A program made the translations under genes and the position numbers. A stretch of 64,000 nucleotides of DNA from Motacilla alba alba. Taxonomy: Eukaryota; Chordata; Aves; Passeriformes; Motacillidae. Where the stretch lies: contig NC_052020.1 of the NCBI RefSeq assembly GCF_015832195.1, positions 6,330,254 to 6,394,253 of the forward strand. The letters are read 5' to 3'. The notes beneath the pieces were generated by a model. The model was not told where the DNA came from, searched no databases, and saw only the letters and a program-made list of their open reading frames with translations. Shown in pieces: positions 41,301-53,821 of the stretch (its first letter is position 1; each line of letters begins with the position of its first letter).

Positions 41301-44300
41301 AAAGTAGTCAACAAATGATAAAGATAAGGTCATATTTGGAATCAAGACAAAATGAAGAGTAAAAGGTAGTGCCTAAGGAAATGGCTGTTAAGCTATTTAG
41401 AGTGCTTTCAATTGACAGTGCTCATTTTTTATCCTCCTGACTTGAAGAAGCCAAATGAGAAGATATTCATTTGAGTTAGCCAGTGAGAAATCATAGCTGA
41501 AGCACTCAGGACAGAAAATTCCAGTGTTTATTTCAGCCCAAATTGGTTTGAAGGACATCTGAGAGGTAAATGATCATCAAGATACATCCCATAATGGATA
41601 CTCTACTCTGATTTATCTGTGGCATTCTCTGAACATTGGAGAAAAAGAGAAAAGAGTTTGGAGATTTGTGGTAACATTTTAAAAAGCAAGAGAAGAAAGC
41701 AGCTATTCTTCCTGGCTCACTTCAGCCAGTAAAGAACTGATATTATAAACATTGCAATAAATGAAAGAATTAAATTATGCCTAATACCTGGGTGGACTCC
41801 CATGTTATTTCACTAGGAAGACTACTAGTAGAAAAATGCTTTGTATGTAATATAAAAATGGAGCTACTGAATGCCTTTTGCATTTCCTGCTGGTAATTTT
41901 TACTGTCAAAACTTCACATACAACTTCCACCGAACAGCAGCAGAACATAGCTTTTAACTGGAATTGTTGAGTATGTATTTAGCAAAGAGTGACTAGTAAA
42001 TTATTCTGCTTATTTATTATTCAAATTAAGTCTTCCAGAAACATTTCCTATTCTATTAATTAATAATTTGAAAGCTACTCAATGCAGAAAGCTGTGAAGA
42101 GACAGCTTTTTTAAATTTGATTGTTTCATGTGCAGAATGTAAAATGAAATTGCAAAAGTGCACTTTTTTTCCCTGAGATACAAACAAGTAGCCCTGCTAC
42201 TCATGACCTCTGCTGTGCAGCTTCCCCAGCTACTCCTACTTTGTCCTGGCTACCAACTCTTTACAGAAGCCACACTGAAAATAATCGAAATACTAACATG
42301 TAGTGAATCACATAATGCATCAAATACTTTATATTTCTCCACAGCCTGGCTGAAATACACATGCAAGAGCTGGCAAATTAGCTAACATTGCTGTAGTTAC
42401 AATAGCCTGAGGATATAAGCCAGGCAAGATTTATTGGGAGACATGATACCTTTTATTACATCAAGGGATGCAGCTGGAAAAAAAAAAACCTAAAAAAAAC
42501 ATGAAGACACAGAGCTTAATTCTGAATTATCAGCCTGCATGCACATACGTGCACACAGGCCAAGCAGACAGAGTTTAAAAGCCACAGAACCTGGACCTGT
42601 GAGCAGATTTAATCTTTTTTGTTGCTGCTGTACTGCAGAATTCCCATATTTCAGAAATCTCGGAGATGGCAGCGCTACGTCAGATGGATTATAATCAGTT
42701 CTGGGAGAGCTGAGCTTCCTCAGCCCCCGTGGGCAGTGCTGAGAATTAAAAGCCACAATCTGTCCAGCTCCCTCTGTTCGCCAGTTGTAATTAAATAGAC
42801 CTTCAAAATCTGTATTTTCTCCACAATATTTTGCATACAATGAAGGTTCTTTTAAAATTAGTTTATCAAAACATGTTTGCCTTCTATTTATAGCAAGACA
42901 GGGTTTCCGTTTGCTTCTTTAAGTACCCAGGAGCTCACGCTGGAGACTGGTGTTTGAGATTACAACAAACTGTTTGAAAATTGTAAACTGGCAGTCATTC
43001 CTGACATTAAGACAGATGCACCAGAAGTACATTCTCCTCACTCTTTTCTGACAGAATAAAAGGTACGCCAACTTATAAATAAAAGATTTAACCATGCTTG
43101 CAATTGCAAAATTTATGACTGCTCCTGCAAGCGTGTGTGGTCCAGTGGAATTCAACTCCCTGAACCAATCTTTTACAGAAAACACAGTAAACTTCCTTCA
43201 GGCAAGAGATTTTTTTTATTTTTTATTTATGGGTGTATAGTTAATATTACAAGCAGCTATGAAAGGGAAGAGAATGGAAATCAGAGCGCGTGAAGCATCG
43301 GGACATTCCAAAATAGGTAAGCACAAATCTCAAAAAGGGGCTTTTAAAATTCAATTGAAAGACCATTCTATATTGGATACTATTAAGAAAACTTGCTGTG
43401 TTTGGATAAACATCTTTTTACAATGCCTGTAACCTGGCATAACTGTATAGTTTATAGCCATCAACACTCTCTCCCATTCCATTTCTAGATGCATCATTCT
43501 CGTGAGCCCTTCATTTGAATACAAAAGCAAGGGAACGATGTAAATCTCAGCAAGTCTGCACAAGCTCTCTGGGTTGGCTCTCAAGACACTGAAGGACTGG
43601 GGGAAGCTGCAGCAGGGCAGCCCCACAGATATTAAAGCCTCCTGAGCACACTGCACCACCTAGAACTGTTGAACTCGAGCCAAAAGGAAAATAAAACTGA
43701 AAGAGGTGCCAGATGGGAATGTTTGCAAACTACAGGCAGTTCTTTACTTAAAAATACAATTCCATGCAACGATTGCTCACCCTAAGGCTCTAGATCCAGC
43801 ACAAACTGTCTGCATGCTGTTCTGTACTAAACCACTTGGTGATGTTTTTTTCTGTGCACATGTGAACTGCTCAAACCAGAGATCCATCACTGTGCACATA
43901 AATTCATGGTGTGGAGCCATATTTCCTGAATAACTAAACCCAAATTAACTCCTGAAAACTGCAATGTTATGCTGAAACCAGAATTCCCTTCTCATGTCGT
44001 GCTCGGCTGTGTCCTCATCTCTGAGGCTGCAGAACTTCCCCCCACCCCACTCCCAGTGCTTCTCAAAGTGAATCCTATCTGATACAAGCAAAAGCAGCCC
44101 TGCAGCAGCCAGCCCACATATGTCACAATCTGGAGAAAAAAAAGGGGAGTTTACAGCTATTCTACAGCATCAAGGATACTGCTGCACAGAATAGAAGTAC
44201 ATCATACCAGTCATTTACTTGTGTGTTTCTCTCTGAGCACAAATTGGCACTTGCTACCCAGAGGAATCACCCTAGGTGTTTTGGAGTAGATTGAAATTCC

Positions 44301-45310
44301 TTTCTAAGGATTAGTCTGTGCAAAAGTCCTGCTGGGCAAACTGATTTTTCCGTGTGCATTTTTCCATTTTGCCTATATTCAGTTTGATTACAGAGGACTG
44401 GAAATTTCTCATGGGATGATGCTCACTGAAAATAGGTAATTGGGATAGCACAGCTTGTGAAGCTTTGGAGCAGTAAGAATAAAGGCAAATGTTCTGTTTG
44501 TACCACTAGCACTGTAAAATCTTTTCATGGCTTTTAAAGTTTATTAGCCTGGTTGTAGACAGAAAAACTAGGTAATTAGGTAGGTAAAAAAGACTCTCGA
44601 GTGTACAATTGCATTCCTAATAACTACAATGGAAACAAGTCCCATTATAGCACTCAGTGTCTGTGGCATCTTTCACCCAAGGTGTATTTCACCTTCCATG
44701 CTTGTGACTGAAATGCAGTAACTGTGAAAAACACAACTGCTTAATAATGCCAAGTAACCAGGTAATGTTTAGAGGGAGGAAGGAAAATGGGTTTCAGCTC
44801 ATTTTAGCTTTCTAAAATGTTTAGTTTTCAAGAGATAAACTGTCCAAAATTCACTTTTACCAGACCGTGCAGCTGGAGCCACATTCCACGTCACGAAGCA
44901 CTCCGTAGGATCTGTAATTACTGATCCACCAGGGTTAGCCAACAGCTCTCTCTTCCCATGCCACACCAGCCCCTAACTGTTGTCACAAATGGTTCAAGAC
45001 AGCCTATGGGTGTGCATATCCCCATATAAAGTAACTGCAATTATCCATATTCTTATTTATTTGGCGCTGTGTTTGTGCCCTGACTCCCAGCCCACCTGGG
45101 CAGATGCACTGAATGGCCTCGCAACAGTCTGCTCAGCAGAGAGCCAGCCCAATAAACACAATACAAGTCCATTTTTCCATGCAATGGATGTGTTTTAAGA
45201 GGCAGGGCTCTCAGTTCCTGTCCCCATGTGCTCTCAGAAACTGTTCCCGTTCCCATTTCAAAGTCAGGTTATATTAATTTGTTGATGGTTTCAGTCTTTT
45301 TGTACACTAG

Positions 45311-45708
45311 TGTGGTTGTGATATTTTATGAAAATCCCTTTGCTAAGATTTTCTTCTCCTGAGAAGCTGAAGGGCCTCAGCTTCAAGTGTAAACAATTTG
45401 TGATCTGCTGCTGTGGGATGCAGCAGGTGCTTCCTCCATTGGTCAGTGTGGGATGTTTCTGCTTGGTGGCCAATCGAGGAGGCAGCAGCTCTCGGACTGG
45501 GAGTCACAGAACTTTGTTATTCATTCCTTTCTATTCCTGTCTCGCCTTCTGATGGATCTCTCTCTCTATTCTTTGTAGTATAGTTATAGTGTGGTCTTTT
45601 TTAATGTAATATATATCATAATATAATAAACCAGCCTTCTGAAATGGAGTCAAGATCTCTCCTTCCCTTCACCAAGTCCTGACTGCCCAGAAGACCCCCT
45701 GCAATACA
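45311..45708 (+). mobile_element. Solo LTR of a third family with flanking direct repeat
   Basis: Starts TGTGGTTGTGATATTTTATG and ends near ATACA. Internal text includes 'aaaatccctttgctaagat', 'gagaagctgaag', 'tgtaaacaatttgtgatc' and a TA-rich 3' part with AATAAA (45625-45630) followed by 'ccagccttctgaaatggagt', which I recognise as a common passerine LTR. TACACTAG occurs directly before it (45303-45310) and at its end (45705-45712). Part of this match is shared with the LTR end, so the true target duplication is 4-6 bp. No internal sequence, hence solo. Confidence 0.82.
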
Positions 45709-48700
45709 CTAGAGCAAAACAAAAGAGAAACAATGAAATCCGTGTGCAGTAGCAACTGAGAAGCCACAATACCAGAGGTCCAGTGCCTCTTACCTCCCTC
45801 CTGGGACAAGCACCTGCCCATCCTAAACTGAAACAATGCTTAGATCTCACAACCAGGCTACACATGCAGCATAAACCATCACTAAAACCTTGCTGTCCCT
45901 TGGCTGTACATGCAAGAATTTGCTGTAATCCTGTTTAACTGCTGACAGTGCCTGGATCACATTCCTGTTTTTTTACACTTGGCAGAGCTCTCTGCATGCA
46001 TCACAATACAGAGAGGGCACAGGTTTGACCATCTGGCCATAGATGTCAAACTGAGACATTTTCCACTGGCAGCATCTGGTTGTTCCACAAAAAGCAGTGT
46101 GTTTGCAGCTTTGGGCCTGTTACTCAGGAAGGCTACAGATGCATTATCTGGGCTACCAGGTCTCCTTGCATTTCTTGTAAGTCACCTTTAACTCTCTATT
46201 TTTATTTTTTGTTCTGTTTGTGAGACTCTGGACGAGCACATTTGTTTTGTAAAGGTTTAATAAGGAGCCATGTGAAACATACACCAACAGGAAATATGTA
46301 GCCCTGCATAGAGGCAGGAACAGGCAGGCTGAGAGCCTAATCTATAATTAACAGGCCATCCTCAGCTGTGTGGCAACAATGCCCCTTAGGAGCCAAGGAC
46401 AATGCATGTGGCAAAAGGATAACATTCAGACTGATTACAAAGCTGTCTATGCCTTCTAATGCCTGGCACGTGCCAAACATGGAGGAAATTGTAATATTTC
46501 CTTAGGAGGCATTTCCAGTAAAAGAAAACATGAAGGCTAGATTTAAAGATTGAGCTCTCTTTCTGTAAAATCTCTGCGGAAATGCCCCACAGGATTTGTT
46601 TCGCCATCCTGTGCCATTTCATTCGGTGTGACATTAGTGGATCACTGATGTACTTCAGAGTTTGAAGGACCAGCAACCAGACTGTAGTGAAAGCCAGGAA
46701 GAAAGTCACAAAAAATAAGCTAGTGGCCAAATCTGATGTGTCACTTTTATGCCATGTGAGGCAGTGACATCTTTTAAAATCATCTTACAGGCAGACACAG
46801 AGATATTTTTTTCAGAGGATCTAAAAGAATATATGTAATACCTGTACATGTTTTAGAATATACATAATACTCTACATGTGTTAGCACTAACACAGACCAT
46901 AATTCATGTTCTAACACTAGCACAGCCCAAAATTCACACTTTAACAGTGTCATACACAGATTCTCTGCTAACTCTGCCATGGCAGCACAGCATGACTGCA
47001 GGGATTGCTTACCTGGGGCTGTTCTCCAAATCAGCCCAGTTGGGTTCCTGGGCCCAGGACAATGACGATGACAATTCCACAGGGACTGTACAGTCCTTCT
47101 GCCAGGGGCAGGAGTGCACAGGGCACACAGTGAAGTTGTGGCAGAACGTTTGGGTGTGATGCTCACATGTCCTGTGCAGAAAAGGGAATGATATTTCACT
47201 GTTAAACCAGCAGGCCTAAAAGATGCAGCAGTGTGCAGGCTCCCAAGTGTCAGGAATAAATATGTCCCATTGGAGGACTAGGCTGATTCAAGAGCAGGAA
47301 AGATCTCTCCCCCATGTACAGATGCTGCTTGTCCTCTGCTGCAGAGAATCACAGCAGGAATTTTATGTTTGAACATATGGACGAGTTAGTCATGCCCTAT
47401 CTACTCAGAGAAACAAACAGAGCCAGGTTGGATGGCTTGCAGGGCAGAACAGCTTTTTTTTTTTTTTTTTTCCTATAACCCAGTAAAAGGCCACAATGGT
47501 GGCACTGAATTTCTATTTTAATCAGTTAACAGAAACAGTTTCTGATTGTCTGGCCAACTGGGGGCTAGAGAGATGGAAAATTTTGCCACATATTATCCAT
47601 CGCTGAATGGATTCGGTCCTTTCCAGCCTTCCTCCTAAGACAAGCGGTTTGCTTTTTTCCTAAGAAAGCACTCTGTAAGTTGAATATTTTTTATGAGAAG
47701 ACTGAAATGTTTTCAGCAGAAGCTCACATTTCAAACCACACAAATTCAGTGTGCACTGAGCCCTGACAGGTCAAAGGGAACAGATCAAATCCACTTGGTA
47801 CAGCACCGCGAAATGTTCTACACTGCGCACAGAAACGTGTGACCTTTTCCTGGATGGAGATGATTAATTTTGGAGATATGACAAAGCTTGGGGAATGGAT
47901 TCAGTATAACAATGGTAGCACTGCTAAACAACAAGCTGACTTCTAAAGAAGAATTAAAGAAATGGTTATCAATTATTCATGACAGCTTAACTTGTTTATA
48001 TCCTTTCCAGGCAGCATAGTGCATCTGCTTTATTATTCATCATAAACTGGCACCAGGACCATCTCATCTGATACACTGACTCCCAAATGTGATAGTGCTA
48101 ACCCCAGAGAGAGCATAGAGGCCACAAAATCCATTTCTTGCATATGTGTCACGCCTAGAGTTCCCTGTGTTTGTTTGGAAGGGACTCTCTCGAATCTGGA
48201 GTCCCCTGTGAATGTCTTATTTTCTATTCACTTTCAGAGATTGGGTGCAGCATAATATAAAGCATATGCTGAATCAAAATATGGAAGTGTCTGGTCATGG
48301 TGGGGCTTTGAAAAATGTCAGTTTGAAAAGCTGTACCGCTGACTGCTCTGCAGGTCCAATGGACCTGACCTGCAGCTTGTCTGTCAGGAGATTTCCTGAA
48401 CTAATTCTCAGAATAATGTGTCTCAAAAAACATCCTCTCTTCTTATGTACTTTTCTTGGGCTTATTAGCTCTTGCATCCCCCCCCCCAACAACTACTAAG
48501 TTTATTTTGCTTAGATTCTATGGCATGCATCAAGGATAATTTTGAGATCATAAACTGGTTGGCAGAAATAAAAGTTGGAAATAGAAAAGAGAGAAATGAT
48601 AAAATTTATTTTTGGGACTAGATTAGAGAGACACAAAAATCTATATACCTTTAGATCACCATTTAAAGTCAGAATATGTCTCTCTGGCTCAGTTCCTGAA

Positions 48701-50239
48701 TGCAGTTCTTAATTTTTGAAATTGAATTTGTCCAGAGAAGTATTCTCAGACAGTGTAAAGATTTAACAATTTTTTCCAGAAGTACAAATCTCAAGACTCC
48801 CGTGTAGAAAACTGAGAACACAACAGGCCTTGCTAGTCTTACCTTCAGACCAAGATTTGGGTGATAGCAAGCAGACACAAATAGCAAGAAAAAATCCAAG
48901 GTATTTTCTTCTTTTACCATGTTTTGATTTTTCTTTTAAAGTTTCTTTTTAAGTGCCCCTTGTTTTTAAGTGTGACTCTGGAGTTCAGGCTTGGCCCATC
49001 CTCCTCATTTTTACTGGTAATGTGAAAAAAACCAGCACAATTTATTTCACCCATTCTCAGCAACTCCTTCAGGGCCTTTTCTGTCCTAGTTCTCCCAGTT
49101 CGTAGATGTTTTCCCATCTTTTAGGGTTTGGGCAGATTTAATTGGACACTTGCTAACACAACTCCATTCCACTCAGCTCAAGTTTCTGCCGCCGTCGCCA
49201 TCACCAAAATCTCTGAACGTGACATCAGCAGCCACTCAGAAATTCAGAGCAGGACCAGAGTTTTAGTTTGAAACAAGGAAACCAGAGTCCTGAACTCACT
49301 GAGCAGTCCCAGAGCACATCACCCTGCCACAAACTCTCTCCATACCTGCCACTGACCCACGAACATTTGCATTATTCATTGTCACAAAACGTATTTCTTC
49401 CACCAGCTGGTGGAATTTAGTGAGTGCAGAGGGAGACTTACTTGCTAAATTTTAACAGTTTTCCCAGGTATGTACAGAGCCCTTTCTGGTTCTTTGAAAC
49501 ACTTCAGTACAGGTTAGAATCTATTTCTTCAGTGCAGCAATAAATGAAACAATACTACCTTGATGATGAAATGCTACCTTGCCAGTGTCTACCACCCCCC
49601 CCTCAAAAAAAAAAGACGGAAAACAGCACAAATAAACAATAAAAAAACCTGAAAACATAACATCCTAGGCATTTAAAGTTCAAAAATTATCTTTTCAGCT
49701 TTTCAGAAGTCATGCCTTACACCTAAAAGGCCTATTTGAAAATGAAGCGTAACCAAAAAACCACACCAGGCATTCTCAACTGAAATGAGATGGGAAAATG
49801 TCATAATCATTTCCTATAAATACTCTGAATTTAAAGCAATGTCATTTTGACTACTGCACTCCTGTGAATAGGTTTAATGAACATGAACATTCAAGCAAAA
49901 CGAATTTTAGTGACAATATTCATGAGCGGATTCGACACTGGAAAACAAACCAAAAGCAGCAAAAATTTTAATGTTGGTTTATACTGAATTGTGTAATTCA
50001 AAGTTTGTTTAGTTCTGGGGTTGTACAAATTGAAGTTTCAAGCTACTAGGAATTGCCTTTGATCAACAGAAGTGGGATTCTGCGTTTGGCAACAAACAAA
50101 CAAGCAAACAGACCATTCAGAGTAACTGCACACAGTTGATTTTTCTGCCAGGCTATTTCATGATCCACGTCCAGCTGGAGTTCTCTGGATTATTTTAGTA
50201 GTTATAGGGGGCTTATAGAAAAGATGGGAACAAGCTTTC
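45709..50239. other. Non-coding sequence, no gene recognised
   Basis: Contains a T run (47454-47471), an inverted repeat at 48351-48367 and a small CpG-containing stretch near 49188-49250. Open frames up to 139 codons have no family features. Confidence 0.55.
47454..47471. repeat. Poly-T run
   Basis: Eighteen consecutive T. No adjoining retroposon was recognised on the minus strand. Confidence 0.9.
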
Positions 50240-50522
50240 AGTAGGGCCTGCAGCAACAGGGCAAGGGACAGTGGTTTTAAATTAAGAGAGGGAAGATTCA
50301 GACCAGATACAGGAAATCAATTTTTAACACCGAGGGGGATGTAACACTGGCACAGGTTACTCAGAGAAGTGTGGAAGTCCCCATCCCTGGAAACACTCAA
50401 GGCCAGCTTGGAAGGGGCTCTGAGCAACCTGCTCTGGCTGAGGATGTCCCTGCTAATTACAGGGGGGTTCACCAGCTGAGCTTTAAAGGTCTTTTCCAAC
50501 ACAAAATGTTCCATGATTCTAC
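50240..50522 (+). mobile_element. CR1 LINE fragment, 3' end, plus strand
   Basis: Reads like the last part of an avian CR1 in sense orientation: 'aacactggcacaggtta', 'catccctggaaacactcaa', 'ctctgagcaacctgctctgg', 'tttaaaggtcttttccaac' and the terminal 'atgattct'. It is 5' truncated. A long LTR starts 12 bp beyond the 3' end. The 5' limit is approximate. Confidence 0.88.
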
Positions 50523-50534
50523 CATTTACCCAAC

Positions 50535-51285
50535 TATCTTGGGTTAGAAATGCAAGATGTTGCAGGGGTTGTGTGTTCTGTCCCCATCTGTCAGAGCTGG
50601 GGCAGTTCTCTGCTGTTCATGGGGCAGTTTTTTCTTTATCTCTCCCACAGCCAATCCTCCCTCCAGGAGATCTCTCCTGTCCATGGCCACTGAGTGTCCC
50701 TGCATGGCTGAGAAAATGCCATCATCCCATGGGAGATGCTCTCCCCAGGGGAGGAGCCAAGCATTCCTACCTGGATACAATCTGACCCTGGAACACCACA
50801 GCAGCCACTGCATTCCCAGAGGAGCAGCTTTCTTCCCCACTGCATTCCCAGAGGAAGAGCAGCTTTCTTCCCCACTGGATCCCTAGAGGGAGAGCAGGCC
50901 CATGTCCAGCAGCCCTGGAGCTTCAGAAGAAAACTCCCCCCTTGTCCAGGATCCCTGCTCCAGCAGAACCACAGCTGGCACTGCAGGAGGGCTGCAGCCA
51001 CCATGGAATGGCACTGCTGCCACCACCCTGACCCACAGTGGGTCAGCTCCTCTTCTGACTCTGGCAGTTTTGTATTGTATTTGTATTTTGTTTTGTATTA
51101 CTACATTTTTCTTTTACTTTTATTGTTTCTCCTAGTAAAGAACTGTTATTCCTACTCCCATATCTTTGCCTGAGAGTCCCTTAATTTCAACTTTATAATA
51201 ATTCAGCAGGAGGGGATTTACATTTTCCACTTCAAGAGAGGCTCCTGCCTTCCTTAGCAGACACCTGTCTTTTCAAACCCAGACA
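50535..51285 (+). mobile_element. Long LTR (passerine endogenous retrovirus type), copy 2
   Basis: About 750 bp and collinear with the LTR at 23167-23936. The first bases read TATCTTGGG where copy 1 has TGTCTTAGG, so the terminal TG is mutated. The 5 bp before it (CCAAC, 50530-50534) and after it (CTAAC, 51286-51290) differ at one base and could be a decayed target-site duplication. It carries a shorter version of the internal repeat (50808-50900). It sits 12 bp downstream of a CR1 3' end. No coding capacity. Confidence 0.8.
50808..50900 (+). repeat. 32/35-bp tandem repeat inside LTR copy 2
   Basis: Same repeat as in LTR copy 1, with one 32-bp unit, one 35-bp unit carrying a 3-bp insertion, and a partial degenerate third unit (CTGGATCCCTAGAGGG). 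Copy number therefore differs between the two LTRs. Confidence 0.88.
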
Positions 51286-53159
51286 CTAACTCCAGCAAGA
51301 GATCTACACAAATAGAGTACAGCTTTATTTCCTTTTTAGATTTCGTTTATAGACAGTCCTGATGTGACAACTCATTTTTCCTGCAAGTGCTGGGCATCCC
51401 AGGCTCTTGCTGCTCCCAGGGAGCTCTGGAATTCCCTGTTTGAGGTGGCACAGACCTAAAGCCTGGAGGAGCTTTTCCTCTACCTGGCTCCCCGGCATTC
51501 TGCACGCCTGAACCACGCTTCCCTCTGCCTGTTCTATCTCCCTCAGAGGCTTTGGAATTGTGTGTTCCTGCTGAGTCTGCCTTGCAATTCCCAGGGCTTG
51601 GGAGCCACCTAGTGGAGTCCTCCATGAGTCCCAAAATTCTGCCAGTCCTCCTTGTTATCAGTGCATTGCTGGCCAATACCACTCCCAGCACTGCTTTTAC
51701 AGCTGAGCACCGCAGAAGGACTTCACTTGGACCTCATGTGTTGGTCTTTTCTGCAGAAATGGGAGTCACTTTCTAAGGTATAAAACTGAAGGGGAAAAGA
51801 AAAAAAGAAAAACAAAAAGGTAGTGGCAGAACTGGAATTAAGTAAGTGCTGATGTCCCGCTGTGACAAAGATATTTTCTAACCTCCCAGATCTCAGCACT
51901 AGAACCGTGGCCAGTAGTAACAAGGAACTCAGTTCTGCAGACCCAAGACCCAACAAAATTACAAAATACAGAAGTAGACCATGACACTCCCTATACTACC
52001 AATACAAAATATCAGTCTGATGCACCAGCATCAAAACCTATCAAAATAGGCAGCTGTAAATGAAAGAAAATCACAAACAAAATCCCACAGGAGCACACAA
52101 GCTCTGGGATATGACTGATGCATCAGGGTGAGCAGCAGTTATTCTGATGCAGGTGTGTATAAAATCAGTAGAAACTCTGAATCAGACTCTGACTTTTACT
52201 TTTCATCTATTAATGCTTTGCATGCTGTGGTTAATTAAAGATGGAAAAACATAATTAACCTTGTTTTAAGCCAGTGTGTAGTTTAGGAGTAAAATATGGT
52301 GTATTTGTGCACTACTTGGAGCTAAGTGACAGGAGTAGGGACTTCCCACTTGTTTTCAGGGCTGTAATAACACAGGGCAAGGCATTAGAACAGCATCCAT
52401 GGCTCAGGAAAAGCCAAGGAAAAAGCCAAGGAAAAAGGGTGAGGGAGTCCCTGGGAGTCAGGGATGTACCCAAAGTTCAGAATGAAAAATGTCTTGTGAT
52501 TCCTGTGAGGATCTGAGAAACCAGAGTGGGACTGGAGGAAAAAGAACCTGATTTATTGTGGCACTTCTCCAGCTGTCCCACCTGAAATGACAGAAAGAAA
52601 CTGACTTATTAAAAAAACAAAACTACAAAACACAGAATGCAATCATATGAGTGAAATAATATCTTAAGGAAATGTCATTCTTCCCCCAAATCAAGTACAC
52701 ACTATGAACTGATTTCAACATTGCTTTTAAAACACATCAAGCTCCATCCAGCACCTGAAATCAAAACCACAAACACAGATGGAGCTGAAAAAGCCTATTT
52801 TTTTTCCTTTGAAAATATCTAACAGCTGTTAAAACAGACACCAAATGGTAAAAAGGTGAAATAAATGCATCAAAGAAGCAGCACTGACAAGAAAAGGAGC
52901 AAGGGAGAGGACAAGAACAGTGAAAAAGCATATTCACCTACATTTATACACTTGTTTCCTTTTAAAGGTTTGAGAGGCCTGTCAAATCAAGGGAGTAATG
53001 GCCATGAGAATAGGAGCTCCTTGAGTTAAAAGCAAACTTTTTTTCTCTATTGGTGTGTAATATCCTGTGCACTGAGACCGATGTTTTCCCAGCCATGCCA
53101 AACAATCCTGCTTTAAATCACCATCAGACATACCTACAGACATAGATAAGCTCTAGCTA

Positions 53160-53360
53160 CAGATTAGATACAGCTATGGATATAGATATAGATATAGATG
53201 ATATAGATAGATATAGATATAGATATAGATATAGATATAGATATAGATATAGATATAGATATAGATAGATTAGATATAGATATAAATACAGATAAAGATT
53301 ACCTTTAAATATAGATATAAATATAGATACAGATGTAGATAGATAGTTATAGATTAGATA
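53160..53360. repeat. GATATA hexanucleotide microsatellite
   Basis: About 200 bp of GATATA units with GATAGAT interruptions and decay at both ends. The most regular part is 53203-53262. Confidence 0.95.
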
Positions 53361-53799
53361 TACAGTGGAATTTCAGCAGGCAGCCGGCCACTCTGGGCCT
53401 CAGGTCCCTGCACAACTGTGCAGGCTTTTTCCCTGGGAAACAAAACTCACCAGTCCAGGTTCCTGGTCTCAGTTTGCAGAGCTCCATGGGCACTGTCAAA
53501 GCAGCCCGAGTTGGCACAGGTGGCAGCTTGTGTCTGGCAGGCATCTTGATCAGTGCAGTCCCATTTGTTCATTATTCAGATGATATATAGCTGGGAAAAA
53601 ATCATTGTTGTTTATATCAGGGCTGAACAGAAGTGGAAATCCTACAACAACCAAAGCAAAAAAAGTGTAAAAACCCAACAAAGCTCTGGAAAAAAACAGG
53701 TGCTGTGGCATGCCTTCCCAGAATTTTGCATAGGACATGGACCATCACTGCCATTACCACGAGATCATGGTTTAATAAACATGGGAATGCCTCATTTGT

Positions 53800-53821
53800 A
53801 GAAATCCTTGGAAGGATTTCT
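53800..53821. repeat. Perfect 10-bp inverted repeat, 2-base centre
   Basis: AGAAATCCTT, GG, AAGGATTTCT. Related words GGATTTGTAGGAATCCTT follow, so it may be a small local rearrangement. Confidence 0.85.

Larger units (their letters stand above)
32766..45310. other. Non-coding sequence, no gene recognised
   Basis: Includes a three-unit 21-bp repeat (34460-34522), an AT-rich and ATT/GTT repeat zone (35168-35336), a relatively GC-rich patch (35600-36370) and otherwise unique-looking DNA. No exon of SYT9 or another gene was recognised on either strand. Confidence 0.55.

Noticed and set aside
49188..49250. Small cluster of CpG (CCGCCGTCGCC)
   Set aside because: Too short for a CpG island and not next to any recognised exon.
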